Below, piece after piece: positions 5,053-12,090 of a stretch of DNA of 37,398 bases. The stretch's first letter is position 1. Each line of letters opens with the position of its first letter. The stretch lies in IMG/VR virus record IMGVR_UViG_3300034101_001444, positions 1-37,398 of that record. One strand, 5' to 3'. The notes beneath the pieces are model-generated. The model was not told the origin of the DNA, did no database searches, and saw only the letters and a list, made by a program, of their open reading frames with translations. The position numbers and the translations under genes are program-made. The stretch comes from a virus.

Positions 5053-5135
5053 TCATATATCGCCGGGGCGACAATCTATACGTTCGCCTCGAATCTGAAT
5101 TCCACTCCAAGTTCGTAATAACAAGCAGGCCATAG
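4947..5135 (+). CDS. Small conserved-type phage protein (VELIGCAQ family)
   Basis: 62 residues from ATG 4947, nested in the 3' end of the preceding gene. It reads TWFVNRTNPAIIVELIGCAQ, then YRLAELRTPVVIYRRGDNLY and VRLESEFHSKF: an alpha-beta-beta pattern I recognise as a recurring small phage protein of unknown function. The strong pattern in this frame shows that the neighbour's C-terminus is the less reliable reading. A 34-bp gap separates it from the primase-helicase. Confidence 0.68.
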   Translation: MEDARTWFVNRTNPAIIVELIGCAQYRLAELRTPVVIYRRGDNLYVRLESEFHSKFVITSRP

Positions 5136-5169
5136 CCTCCGCAGTCCAACTCAGCAACGAATCAACGAC

Positions 5170-6948
5170 ATGACAACGCTCGAACGAGCGGCTCTTTGGC
5201 TTGCCAAAGTACCGCCAGCCGTCTCAGGACAGAACGGCCATTCAACCACCTACACCGCCGCCGTGGGCCTTGTACACGGCTTCCAGCTAGGATACGGGGA
5301 CGCAATGACCCTGCTGTCCGAATGGAACCTATCCTGCCAGCCACCATGGTCCGACAAGGATCTGGCCCACAAACTCCGTGAAGCAGCCTCCCGGAGCCAC
5401 GACAAACCCGCTGGCCACTTGATCCAAAGCACCAGCGCGGGCATGGACCTCTCGCGTGTGACCTTCAAGCGGCCTACTCCCACGGTTCCACCAGCCCCCG
5501 GAGCCTCGGAGTTCCAACGCTTCCTCCAGTCCGCCTTCGCACCCACCGAGGTGGTCTGCATTTGCGAACAGGTCGAGGACGGAAAGCCAATGACCTCCGG
5601 GTCTTTCCTGCCCATCGAGGATTGGATCGCCCGCTTCGATGACCCCGAATCCATCCTGTTCCGCAGCGACCGCACCGATGGGGTGTTCGTCCGCATCAAC
5701 CCCTTCCGGCCCAGCCTCTACAGCGGATCGGACAACGATGTCAGCGCGTACCGTCATGTCCTGGTGGAGTTCGATGACAAGCCCAAGGCCGAGCAGGAAC
5801 AGCTCCTCCGCTCCTCTGGCCTACCCATCAGCGTACTCATCGATTCCGGTGGCAAGTCGATCCACGCATGGGTCCGGGTGGATGCCCCCAATCGCAAGGA
5901 GTGGGATGCCCGCAGGGATCTGATCTACAGCAGCATCCCCGGCGTCGATCCCAAGAACAAGAATCCATCGCGCTTCTCCCGGCTCCCCGGAGCATGGCGC
6001 GGAGATCAGAAGCAGAAGTTGTTGGCCAACAACCTGGGTGCGAACTCATGGGAAGAATGGCTCACCAACCGGGAGACCGATGAGGACCAGTCCACCATCG
6101 TCACGGTCAAAGACCTCATGGACTTTGATCCAAAGAAAGATCCCGATAACCTGATCGGTAATCGATGGCTCACTCGCGGCTCCAGCATGATCATCAGCGG
6201 TGGCACCGGCATTGGGAAGTCATCACTGATGATGCAGATCATCATCAGGTGGTGCCTCGGTATCGACTTCTTCGGCATCAAACCGGTGAAGCCATTGAAG
6301 ATCGGAGTCATTCAAGCAGAGAACGACAAGGGCGATCTCGCGGAAGCGTTCCGAGGGGTGACACATACCATGCGCCTCATCGGAGATCAGATGCGCCACC
6401 TCAACACCAACCTAGAGTTCCGCACCGAGACAGTTCGTACCGGTGAACAGTTCCTCGCCTACGCCCGACGCTTCATCCACCGATCCAAGCTGGATCTCAT
6501 AGTGGCAGACCCCCTGTTCTCCTACTTCGGAGGAGATCTCAGTGATCAGTCCGAGGTAAGCGTGTTCCTCCGCAACAAGCTCCAACCCATCCTGCACGAG
6601 ACCAAGGTCGCTTGGATCTGGATGCATCATGTCTCTAAGCCTCAGCGCAAAGAGAACGGAGAACCACTCACCACTATGGAACTCGCCCACGCCGGATTCG
6701 GCTCCTCCGAACTCGCCAACTGGGCGCGGGAGATAGCGGTTCTCCATGAAGTAGGCCAATTCAAGCCTAGAAGGTTTCAGCTCGCCTTCTGCAAGCGGGG
6801 ATCAAGGCTTGGACTCGAATCCCCCATCCTCAACGTACAGCACTCAGCCACCGGGATTCAGTGGGAAGAGTGCAACCCATTCGCGTTCACTGGGGCGGAA
6901 CTGAAGGAGAAGAAGCCGTATCGCCCTCAGCGAGGGCGGAGAGCATAG
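5170..6948 (+). CDS. AEP-type primase fused to RecA-fold helicase
   Basis: 592 residues, the only large replication protein. Residues about 1-75 resemble a primase C-terminal-type helical domain (ALWLAKVPPAVSGQNGHSTT.., WSDKDLAHKLREA). An archaeo-eukaryotic primase core follows: VEFDD at 199-203, SGGKSIH at 226-232 and RFSRLPG at 268-274, matching the metal-binding, SxH and nucleotide-binding motifs. The C-terminal third is a RecA/RepA-like ATPase with Walker A GGTGIGKS (344-351) and Walker B DLIVADP (442-448), ending in MHHVSKP. It would unwind and prime the phage origin; no phage DNA polymerase is seen, so elongation would be by the host. No clear Shine-Dalgarno. Its 3' end overlaps the convergent gene by 62 bp. 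Confidence 0.85.
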   Translation: MTTLERAALWLAKVPPAVSGQNGHSTTYTAAVGLVHGFQLGYGDAMTLLSEWNLSCQPPWSDKDLAHKLREAASRSHDKPAGHLIQSTSAGMDLSRVTFKRPTPTVPPAPGASEFQRFLQSAFAPTEVVCICEQVEDGKPMTSGSFLPIEDWIARFDDPESILFRSDRTDGVFVRINPFRPSLYSGSDNDVSAYRHVLVEFDDKPKAEQEQLLRSSGLPISVLIDSGGKSIHAWVRVDAPNRKEWDARRDLIYSSIPGVDPKNKNPSRFSRLPGAWRGDQKQKLLANNLGANSWEEWLTNRETDEDQSTIVTVKDLMDFDPKKDPDNLIGNRWLTRGSSMIISGGTGIGKSSLMMQIIIRWCLGIDFFGIKPVKPLKIGVIQAENDKGDLAEAFRGVTHTMRLIGDQMRHLNTNLEFRTETVRTGEQFLAYARRFIHRSKLDLIVADPLFSYFGGDLSDQSEVSVFLRNKLQPILHETKVAWIWMHHVSKPQRKENGEPLTTMELAHAGFGSSELANWAREIAVLHEVGQFKPRRFQLAFCKRGSRLGLESPILNVQHSATGIQWEECNPFAFTGAELKEKKPYRPQRGRRA

Positions 6949-7528
6949 AATCCCTCCACTTCTCGTCCTCAATTATAGCACGGGCCTTCTGCATAGCCTT
7001 GCGGGCTTCAGAGGCCCTTTTCTCTGCCTCCACGACCTCGGGATCAATGTCGGGTTCAGGCTCCGGCTCCGGCTCCTCATCCCCACCGCGCTTGCTCGAA
7101 CGCTTCCTTTCGAGTTGGCCAATGAGTCGTTCATGCTTCTTCACCGAGGTCTTCAGATACGCAACATCACGCTTCAGGTCATTGACCATCCTCAAGAGCA
7201 ACGACACCCGATCCTCATCCTCCGGTGGAACCCAGTCACAACCACGCCACTGCCTATGAACCATGTCATAAACTATGACCTGGGACTTCTTGTTCCTCAT
7301 GGAATTGAAAGCCCGGATCGCCCGACCCAACTCACAGGCAAGATTCTTTCGGATGTAGGCCAGTACCTCGGACTTGTCCGGGTCGGCATCGTGGCGTTGC
7401 GGGGGCATCAGTCGGAACATCGACCGAAGCGTGGAACCATTGTCGAGATAACTCATAGCAAGAACAGAATGCATCGTGTAGGCTTCCGCGTCAATGTAAA
7501 GGAATGTTGATTTTGCATCCCACCCCAC
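6887..7528 (-). CDS. Coiled-coil protein with acidic PE-rich linker
   Basis: 213 residues on the - strand from GTG 7528. Residues 1-110 are an unrecognised globular region with DKSEVLAYIRKNLACELGRA. A heptad helix follows (LLLRMVNDLKRDVAYLKTSV, KKHERLIGQLERKR), then the acidic linker EPEPEPEPDIDPEVVEAEKR and a final charged helix. No Shine-Dalgarno precedes the GTG. It runs convergently into the primase gene. It may bind replication proteins or nucleic acid, but nothing in the sequence proves this. Confidence 0.7.
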   Translation of the reverse strand: MGWDAKSTFLYIDAEAYTMHSVLAMSYLDNGSTLRSMFRLMPPQRHDADPDKSEVLAYIRKNLACELGRAIRAFNSMRNKKSQVIVYDMVHRQWRGCDWVPPEDEDRVSLLLRMVNDLKRDVAYLKTSVKKHERLIGQLERKRSSKRGGDEEPEPEPEPDIDPEVVEAEKRASEARKAMQKARAIIEDEKWRDSMLSALAEGDTASSPSVPPQ

Positions 7529-7551
7529 AAAGTTAGCATCCCCCCTGCTAC

Positions 7552-7593
7552 TCTCCCTTAGAGGGAGACTTACACTCCCTCTAATAAGGGAGT
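7552..7593. other. Two adjacent CTCCCT/AGGGAG stem-loops
   Basis: TCTCCCT (7552-7558) pairs with AGGGAGA (7562-7568) over a 3-nt loop, and ACTCCCT (7574-7580) pairs with AGGGAGT (7587-7593) over CTAATA. The two hairpins share their core and lie just upstream of the reverse-strand gene start (7528) and just left of the large terminator-like stem. Confidence 0.6.
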
Positions 7594-7594
7594 T

Positions 7595-7656
7595 AAAAAC
7601 CGCAAACGCCGCGACGCTCTGGGGGACTGACGCCCCCCGCTGCGGCTGCGGTTTTT
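7595..7656. terminator. Bidirectional terminator / structured element
   Basis: AAAAACCGC (7595-7603) pairs with GCGGTTTTT (7648-7656). Inside are GCCGC (7608-7612) with GCGGC (7642-7646) and GGGGG (7621-7625) with CCCCC (7633-7637). The outer stem gives a GC stem followed by a T-run on both strands, so it can end transcription from either side. It lies between the primase operon and the reverse-strand operon. The branched interior is larger than an ordinary terminator and could be a small structured RNA. Confidence 0.65.
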
Positions 7657-8114
7657 CGAAACCCTCCCACTGATTGCGAAGTATCGGGTTGGATGGAGGA
7701 TGGAGGATGTGGATTGCTGGAGCGGGAAGGGGCCTAGGATCGCGTTTGATTGCTGGATGGTGTGTGGGGAGCGGAATGGGGGTATCGTCGCTTAGAACAG
7801 GACTGCTTGGATTGGCCTACTCGACCGCACCATGATTCCGGATTTCCCGATTTCCGATTCTGGATTTCCGAATTCCGAATTCCGTATGGCGTATGGAGAA
7901 TCCCGAATACCGCACCATGATACCGCATGATCCCGAAACAGATTTCGGGATGATACCGGCGGGGTCGCAGGGGATGTAACGGGGTGGGACATGGGATGTC
8001 TTACCTTGGAGTGCTATGTAAATAACCTGGCGAAGGTTAGGGGGGCACGAAGGAAGGGATGGCCTACTAAGGAAGGGGAAAGCGGGCGGGCGGGCGACAC
8101 TATCGGGGCAAAGG
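7657..8114. other. Gene-poor region with short degenerate repeats
   Basis: I see no convincing gene here. It contains GGATGGAGGATGGAGGATG (about 7692-7710), a run of degenerate TTTCCGA/AATTCCG units (about 7837-7885), and CCGCACCATGAT twice (7825-7836 and 7910-7921), each followed by TCCG or ACCG. Two copies of the TGGCCTACT motif fall at 7813 and 8060. It is the longest non-coding stretch in the window and lies beside the primase-helicase, so a replication origin is a fair but unproven guess. Confidence 0.5.
7930..7951. other. Perfect 9-bp stem-loop
   Basis: ATCCCGAAA (7930-7938) and TTTCGGGAT (7943-7951) with a CAGA loop. It has no T-run, so it is not a classic terminator. It follows the CCGCACCATGAT repeat and may belong to the same origin-like region. 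Confidence 0.6.
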
Positions 8115-8142
8115 AAAACCCCGTAGGGGTGAGCCTACGGGG
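8115..8142 (-). terminator. Intrinsic terminator of the reverse-strand operon
   Basis: CCCCGTAGG (8119-8127) pairs with CCTACGGGG (8134-8142) over GGTGAG. On the - strand the stem is followed by TTTTCC, a classic factor-independent terminator, placed 19 bases past the end of the last gene of the operon. Confidence 0.8.
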
Positions 8143-8160
8143 CGTGGCGATTGGCTTGGA

Positions 8161-8250
8161 TTAGTTACCGGCGAGGGCCGATAGAATGAGAAGCAGAGTG
8201 AAAAGGAGGCAAAGCCCAAGGTAACCTAGGACTCGAAGGAGGGGTTTCAA
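8161..8250 (-). CDS. 29-residue membrane micro-protein (TTG start)
   Basis: Start TTG 8250-8248 overlaps the stop of the gene before it (TTGA), with GGGAGG seven bases upstream. The product has a basic end (MKPLLR) and one uninterrupted hydrophobic helix (VLGYLGLCLLFTLLLILSAL), ending AGN. Shine-Dalgarno, coupled overlap, membrane composition and the terminator 19 bases downstream together support a real gene. Function unknown; a membrane regulator, exclusion peptide or toxin-like peptide are all possible. Confidence 0.6.
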   Translation of the reverse strand: MKPLLRVLGYLGLCLLFTLLLILSALAGN

Positions 8251-8492
8251 AGTGCGGCCTCCCAATTCTCCTCCATCCATCGATGGATTGTTTCGACTGT
8301 CTCGTCGCAGTCGCAGTGGACACCGCATCCCCTTGGGTTTTGGACACGCTCAAACCGGAGTTCCACGAACTCATTGAAACGGTATTCTATCATCTCTTCG
8401 AGGTTGTCCAAGATTCGGGACACGTCACGGGCAGTCGCGGAACTTCCCCAATAGGACGGCTCCGTCGGGAGTTGGATTAGGACGGTATTCAT
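8247..8492 (-). CDS. Small hypothetical protein of reverse-strand operon
   Basis: 81 residues from ATG 8492, four bases after the previous stop. Begins MNTVLIQLPTEPSYWGSS, then a helix TARDVSRILDNLEEMIEYRF, NEFVELRFERV, and GCGVHCDCDETVETIHRWME with a Cys/His cluster. It may bind metal through C-x3-C-x-C. A longer reading upstream of 8492 only overlaps the preceding gene and is not supported. Function unknown. Confidence 0.7.
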   Translation of the reverse strand: MNTVLIQLPTEPSYWGSSATARDVSRILDNLEEMIEYRFNEFVELRFERVQNPRGCGVHCDCDETVETIHRWMEENWEAAL

Positions 8493-8496
8493 GTGT

Positions 8497-8823
8497 TCAA
8501 AAGGACTGGATGACCACACCTCCGGTGAATTCGACGACTTGCGTGTGATCGCGGAGCCACTCCAAAGCCTCAGGCTCGCAGTCCGTGTCATCACCGCATA
8601 CTTCCCCGAAACCGTACTCCTTAGCAGCCGCAAGCGCGGAAGGGTATTCGACCCACTCACAGCAAATCCCGACGGGATCAAGTTCCAACTCCACTCCGCA
8701 GTCTTCCTCGTAAGATTCAAGGTAATCGAAGAGAGCGAAAAGAGCGGGGCGGCTGAATTGGGTTTCCCTCCCGCATAGGCGGAAGGATTCGACGAACTGG
8801 TAACTGGTAACTGTGGTTTTCAT
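8497..8823 (-). CDS. Small conserved-type protein (MKTTVT..F family)
   Basis: 108 residues from ATG 8823; GTG 8880 would add 19 residues and neither has a good Shine-Dalgarno. Sequence MKTTVTSYQFVESFRLCGRE, FSRPALFALFDYLESYEEDC, then ELDPVGICCEWVEYPSALAA and an acidic end. I recognise the front (MKT.VT...F...F...GR...FS..AL..LFDYLE) as a recurring phage protein of unknown function. Its place in a separately controlled reverse-strand operon suggests an accessory role. Confidence 0.7.
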   Translation of the reverse strand: MKTTVTSYQFVESFRLCGRETQFSRPALFALFDYLESYEEDCGVELELDPVGICCEWVEYPSALAAAKEYGFGEVCGDDTDCEPEALEWLRDHTQVVEFTGGVVIQSF

Positions 8824-8891
8824 GTTGTTGAATCGGGCATCGATTGCCCGCCAGATGCCACGCGGTTTCCCACATGACACCGGACGGGGAA

Positions 8892-9512
8892 TCAGTGCGC
8901 GTCAATTGCCCTACCCTGACGGGCTAAGTCGAAACAATCGAACCGCTTGAACATGTCCGCGAACCGTTCCCATTGCCATTCGGACGGAGGACGGACCGGC
9001 TCAAGTTCCCCGGACTCGGAAACCACGCACAGAACCGGAGTCACGCGGATAGATGATATGAGGACTTGGGATTCGACGTTAAACGCGAAATCCGGACACC
9101 AGTGGCCGAGTGGCCCGCCAATGGTTCCCATAGTTTGAGTTGTCTCGAATCCCGCACCGATCGAATCGAGAAACTTGAAAGCGGTTTCCCGATCGAAAAG
9201 TCCGGACATTTGAACGTCCGAGATACATGCCCAAAAAGCTTCACGCGGGAACTTTTCCTGTAGCTTGCGGCAGATTTGAAAGCGGGTTTCCCCGCGCACA
9301 TCGTCCAAGCGGTTCAAGATTTCACGAGGGATTGAACCTTCCTTTGCAAGGTAACTGTATTCCGAGTCAAAAGGTTCCGATGGTTCGACCGGAAGTCCCG
9401 GCCAAGCTTTCAGGACATCCGGCAAGGTAGTCTCGCAGGGATGCCACTCGCACAAGTCCGGATGCTCTCCAGAGAAGCTGGCGACGATTGAGAAGCCGAG
9501 GCGGTATTTCAA
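8892..9512 (-). CDS. Hypothetical protein, TTG start
   Basis: 206 residues from TTG 9512-9510, chosen because GGGAGG lies six bases upstream and the TTG overlaps the stop of the 36-residue gene before it (TTGA). It starts (M)KYRLGFSIVASFSGEHPDL and contains WHPCETTLPDVLKAWPGLP, FPREAFWACISDVQMSGLFD and a C-terminal WERFADMFKRFDCFDLARQG. It is a globular alpha/beta protein I cannot assign. As the largest gene of the reverse-strand module it is the best candidate for the module's active component. Confidence 0.7.
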   Translation of the reverse strand: MKYRLGFSIVASFSGEHPDLCEWHPCETTLPDVLKAWPGLPVEPSEPFDSEYSYLAKEGSIPREILNRLDDVRGETRFQICRKLQEKFPREAFWACISDVQMSGLFDRETAFKFLDSIGAGFETTQTMGTIGGPLGHWCPDFAFNVESQVLISSIRVTPVLCVVSESGELEPVRPPSEWQWERFADMFKRFDCFDLARQGRAIDAH

Positions 9513-9619
9513 TTTACACCTCCCATCAAAGCTTCGGCGAGGAGCCAAAGGATCGGGAGGAGGAGAGCGTTCAACGCAAGGAAGGCGAGGAACGCGCGGA
9601 GTTTATGGGATTTTTTCAT
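9509..9619 (-). CDS. 36-residue membrane micro-protein
   Basis: ATG 9619-9617 to TGA 9511-9509. A basic front (MKKSHKLR) and one hydrophobic helix (FLAFLALNALLLPILWLLAE) end in MGGVN. The GGAGGT codons near its end are the Shine-Dalgarno of the next gene, whose TTG overlaps this stop. No Shine-Dalgarno of its own is evident. Positive-inside topology would put the C-terminus outside the membrane. Too short for ordinary gene callers; function unknown. Confidence 0.6.
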   Translation of the reverse strand: MKKSHKLRAFLAFLALNALLLPILWLLAEALMGGVN

Positions 9620-9639
9620 GGTGTTTTGAGGTAGGGAAA

Positions 9640-9870
9640 TTAGGCGGTGACGGATTCGGCAAGATAGAGAACCCAACTTTCTGGCTCGTCAGACTTCGAA
9701 GGTCTGTCTCCGAAAATGGTGATGGTTCCCTCGATGTTGTCCCAATCGACATCCCATTGGTTGCGTTTCAGCCAATGGGCAGCTGCTTCGACGTCGAAGA
9801 CTTCGACGGTCACAGGTCGGCCCAAGGCAATGGATTCGTCGATTGCGGTAAGAAGATTAATGTTTTGCAC
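9640..9870 (-). CDS. Small hypothetical protein, first gene of reverse operon
   Basis: 76 residues from GTG 9870. Sequence (M)QNINLLTAIDESIALGRPVT, then VEVFDVEAAAHWLKRNQWDV and DWDNIEGTITIFGD, with an end ESWVLYLAESVTA: a small alpha/beta protein. It has no Shine-Dalgarno; the GTG lies only six bases past a -10-like CATTTT, so it may be translated from a leaderless transcript. Function unknown. Confidence 0.65.
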   Translation of the reverse strand: MQNINLLTAIDESIALGRPVTVEVFDVEAAAHWLKRNQWDVDWDNIEGTITIFGDRPSKSDEPESWVLYLAESVTA

Positions 9871-9946
9871 GGGGTGAAAATGCAGCAGAAGTCAACAGGA
9901 GTCAACAGAAGAAAACAGAAAAGGGAAAAGAGAGCTATCGGGAGGC
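9871..9946. promoter_or_regulatory. Divergent control region with 10-bp direct repeats
   Basis: AGTCAACAG occurs at 9890-9898 and 9900-9908, exactly one helical turn apart. On the - strand each repeat contains TTGACT; the one at 9905-9900 has a 17-base spacing to CATTTT (9882-9877), a weak -10, ahead of the GTG at 9870. The repeats may be an operator that sits on the -35. The region separates the reverse operon from the rightward packaging genes. Confidence 0.5.
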
Positions 9947-10420
9947 ATGGCGAAGGCGGTTTCAAAAATTCAAAAAATCGAAAACCTGGCGATCAATTCA
10001 GGGGTCGGACATGCAATGTCTGAGGGGGGTGAGAAAGAAAAGCGGAAGGTTGGGAGGCCGCAGAAAGTTGTTCCCGTGGAGCAACTAAAAAAAGCTATCG
10101 AAGCTTGCAAGCTAGGGATTCCATTGGAGCGGGTAGCAATCCTTGCGGGATTCCCAAGCGGGAACGCTGGTGGATGGGCGGACTATTTGAAGCGTAACCC
10201 TGACTTTGCTAATGAGCTTGAGCTTGCAAGGTTGGAGGGAGAACTAGAACTCTCCTCCGTCGTTCGCCAGTGCGGCAACGGTTGGCAAGGTTCCGCTTGG
10301 TTACTTGAAAGAACCCGTGGATATGTTGCTAGGGCTTCACTAGAACATACTGGTAAAGGTGGTAAAGAATTGTCAATTAGCGGTAGTCTGCTTGGTGCAT
10401 TCGGTGGACAGTCTAAATAG
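9947..10420 (+). CDS. terS: Terminase small subunit-like DNA-binding protein
   Basis: 157 residues from ATG 9947, or 134 from ATG 10016. The first start has GGGAGG only one base away, so 10016 (MSEGGEKEKRKVGRP) is a real alternative. The core is KRKVGRPQKVVPVEQLKKAI, an HTH around IPLERVAILAGFP, then YLKRNPDFANELELAR and WQGSAWLLERTRGYV. The VGRP front, NPxFA and SAWLLER motifs are typical of phage small terminases. It would bind the packaging site and load the large subunit encoded 111 bases downstream. Confidence 0.72.
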   Translation: MAKAVSKIQKIENLAINSGVGHAMSEGGEKEKRKVGRPQKVVPVEQLKKAIEACKLGIPLERVAILAGFPSGNAGGWADYLKRNPDFANELELARLEGELELSSVVRQCGNGWQGSAWLLERTRGYVARASLEHTGKGGKELSISGSLLGAFGGQSK

Positions 10421-10531
10421 GATAGCGTATACGAATAGCGAGCTATAGCAATAGGACCACGGGGGAGGGGGACCACCCAGGTGGGGGGTGGATGTCACCT
10501 TATACCCCCTCTCCCTCCCACAACCAATTTT
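10421..10531. other. G-rich terS-terL intergenic region, possible packaging site
   Basis: 111 bases without a gene. Contains the palindrome CGTATACG (10426-10433), G-runs from about 10459 to 10490 (GGGGGAGGGGG, then GGTGGGGGGTGG), and a C-rich stretch CCCCCTCTCCCTCCC (10505-10519) that could pair back on them. A G-quadruplex or large hairpin is possible. Packaging sites often lie near terS, so this is a candidate pac/cos, but no direct evidence is visible. Confidence 0.4.
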
Positions 10532-12073
10532 ATGGCAGTCAAGCAAATTAAGAAAAAGAAATCCTCTTCACTCGGCATGGGTTCGCATATCCCTGCTTGG
10601 AAGCAGCGTAAGCTATTGGAGGAGGCTCAGCAGTTGCAGAACTTCCCTAAGATGATGCTTGGCCTGCGTGATACCTATGCGTGGCAGGAGAAGGTGTTGG
10701 GAGCTTTGAATGAGAAGCACTCGAAGGTAGCTTTGAAAGCGGCGAATGGTTCTGGCAAGACGAGTATGGTAGCCGCGAGTGCGGTGATCTGGCACATGCT
10801 CCGCTGGCCGGGGAGCTTGGTGGTATGTACCGCTGGTGTATATCGACAGGTGGCCGACGCTCTGTGGCCCCATCTGCGAAAGATGATCAATGGGTTGGGG
10901 GGAGAGGAGAATGGTTTCTCGATCAAGGATGGCGAGATCCGCTATGTATATCCGAAGAAAGTGGATGGTCAGGAGTTGGTGAGCCGGTGTATCGGGTTCT
11001 CGGCGAGTAATCCTGAGAAGGCGGAGGGCTGGCATGTACAGGGTCCGAGTGGGGATTTGATGTATATTGTGGACGAGGCGAAGGCGGTGCCGGACGGGAT
11101 CTTCCAGTCGATGGAGCGGTGCCAGCCTACGCGGACGTTGCTAATGAGCAGTCCTGGTGGTAGCTCCGGGTATTTCTACGATGTATTCAGGCGGAATGAT
11201 GGTAAGTGGCAGACCTTTACCGTTACCGCGTTTGATTGCCCGCATATTCGGAAGGAGTGGATCGATGATCAGTTTGCGAGATGGGGCGAGGGCCATCCGC
11301 TGGTTCGGTCGATGATTTACGCGGAGTTCATGGAGGATGACGGGAGCCTCACGGCGGTCAAAACCTCCGACTGGCAGAAGGTTGTTTCTGGCCCACCCAA
11401 GGAGGAGCTGGAAGGGCACCGGCTGACGGCGGGTTGTGATTTCAGCGCGGGCGGGGATGAGAGCGTGATGGTGGTGCGTCAGGGTAACACGGTGAAGGGA
11501 CTGGTCCGCTGGAGGGATAAGGACACGATGGCCAGCGTGGGTAGGTTCATATCGGAGTTCAGGAAGTGGAAGCTGAAGGCTGAGGATATTTATGCGGATG
11601 TGGGTGGAATGGGTGTGGTGATGTGTGATGCGCTGAGGGCGGAGGGTTGGGATGTGCGGCGGGTGAACTTTGGTGAGCGGGCCATCCGGGATGATCAGTT
11701 CGTGAATCGGGCGGCGGAGATGTGGATTGAGTTCGGGCGGATGGTGGAGGAGGGTAAGGTGAATCTGGGACCGGTGGGGACGGATGAGGTGCTGTTGCAG
11801 CAGTTCGTGAGCCGGAAGGTGCGGACGAATGGGAAGGGGAAGCTGACGCTGGAGGGTAAGGATGAGCTGCGGGCGCGTGGTGTGAATAGTCCTGATCGGG
11901 CGGATGCGGTGGTACTGGCTTTCTGTGGTGGTGGTGGGAAGCGGATGGATGAGTATTTGAGGGCGGTGAACGAGGATGGGCGGAGTTTGATGGAGAGGTT
12001 GGAGGATGAGATTGGCCCACTAGAGCATAGCGAAAAAGGGGTTGCGCTTGCTGGATGTGATGTTGGGGGGTAG
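10532..12073 (+). CDS. terL: Terminase large subunit (ATPase-nuclease)
   Basis: 513 residues from ATG 10532; readings further upstream are proline-rich junk. The packaging ATPase has Walker A NGSGKT (72-77) and Walker B YIVDEA (178-183), then SSPGGSSGYFYD as the coupling motif. The nuclease has the expected acidic residues: GCDFSAGGDES (D303), ADVGG (D356) and DRADAVVLAF (D455/D458). It translocates DNA into the procapsid through the portal encoded next. Translation starts after TTTT-ATG without a strong Shine-Dalgarno, as in several late genes here. Confidence 0.9.
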   Translation: MAVKQIKKKKSSSLGMGSHIPAWKQRKLLEEAQQLQNFPKMMLGLRDTYAWQEKVLGALNEKHSKVALKAANGSGKTSMVAASAVIWHMLRWPGSLVVCTAGVYRQVADALWPHLRKMINGLGGEENGFSIKDGEIRYVYPKKVDGQELVSRCIGFSASNPEKAEGWHVQGPSGDLMYIVDEAKAVPDGIFQSMERCQPTRTLLMSSPGGSSGYFYDVFRRNDGKWQTFTVTAFDCPHIRKEWIDDQFARWGEGHPLVRSMIYAEFMEDDGSLTAVKTSDWQKVVSGPPKEELEGHRLTAGCDFSAGGDESVMVVRQGNTVKGLVRWRDKDTMASVGRFISEFRKWKLKAEDIYADVGGMGVVMCDALRAEGWDVRRVNFGERAIRDDQFVNRAAEMWIEFGRMVEEGKVNLGPVGTDEVLLQQFVSRKVRTNGKGKLTLEGKDELRARGVNSPDRADAVVLAFCGGGGKRMDEYLRAVNEDGRSLMERLEDEIGPLEHSEKGVALAGCDVGG

Positions 12074-12090
12074 GAAAGGACAACGATTTT

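Noticed and set aside
7734-7992. Two reverse-strand open frames (64 and 66 codons)
   Set aside because: They translate the degenerate AATTCCG repeats in two frames (RNSE, GNPES phrases) and have no Shine-Dalgarno; I treat the region as non-coding.
10481-10531. Seventeen-codon upstream extension of the large terminase
   Set aside because: It reads GGGCHLIPPLPPTTNF from the G/C-rich spacer, unlike any terminase front; ATG 10532 is the natural start.
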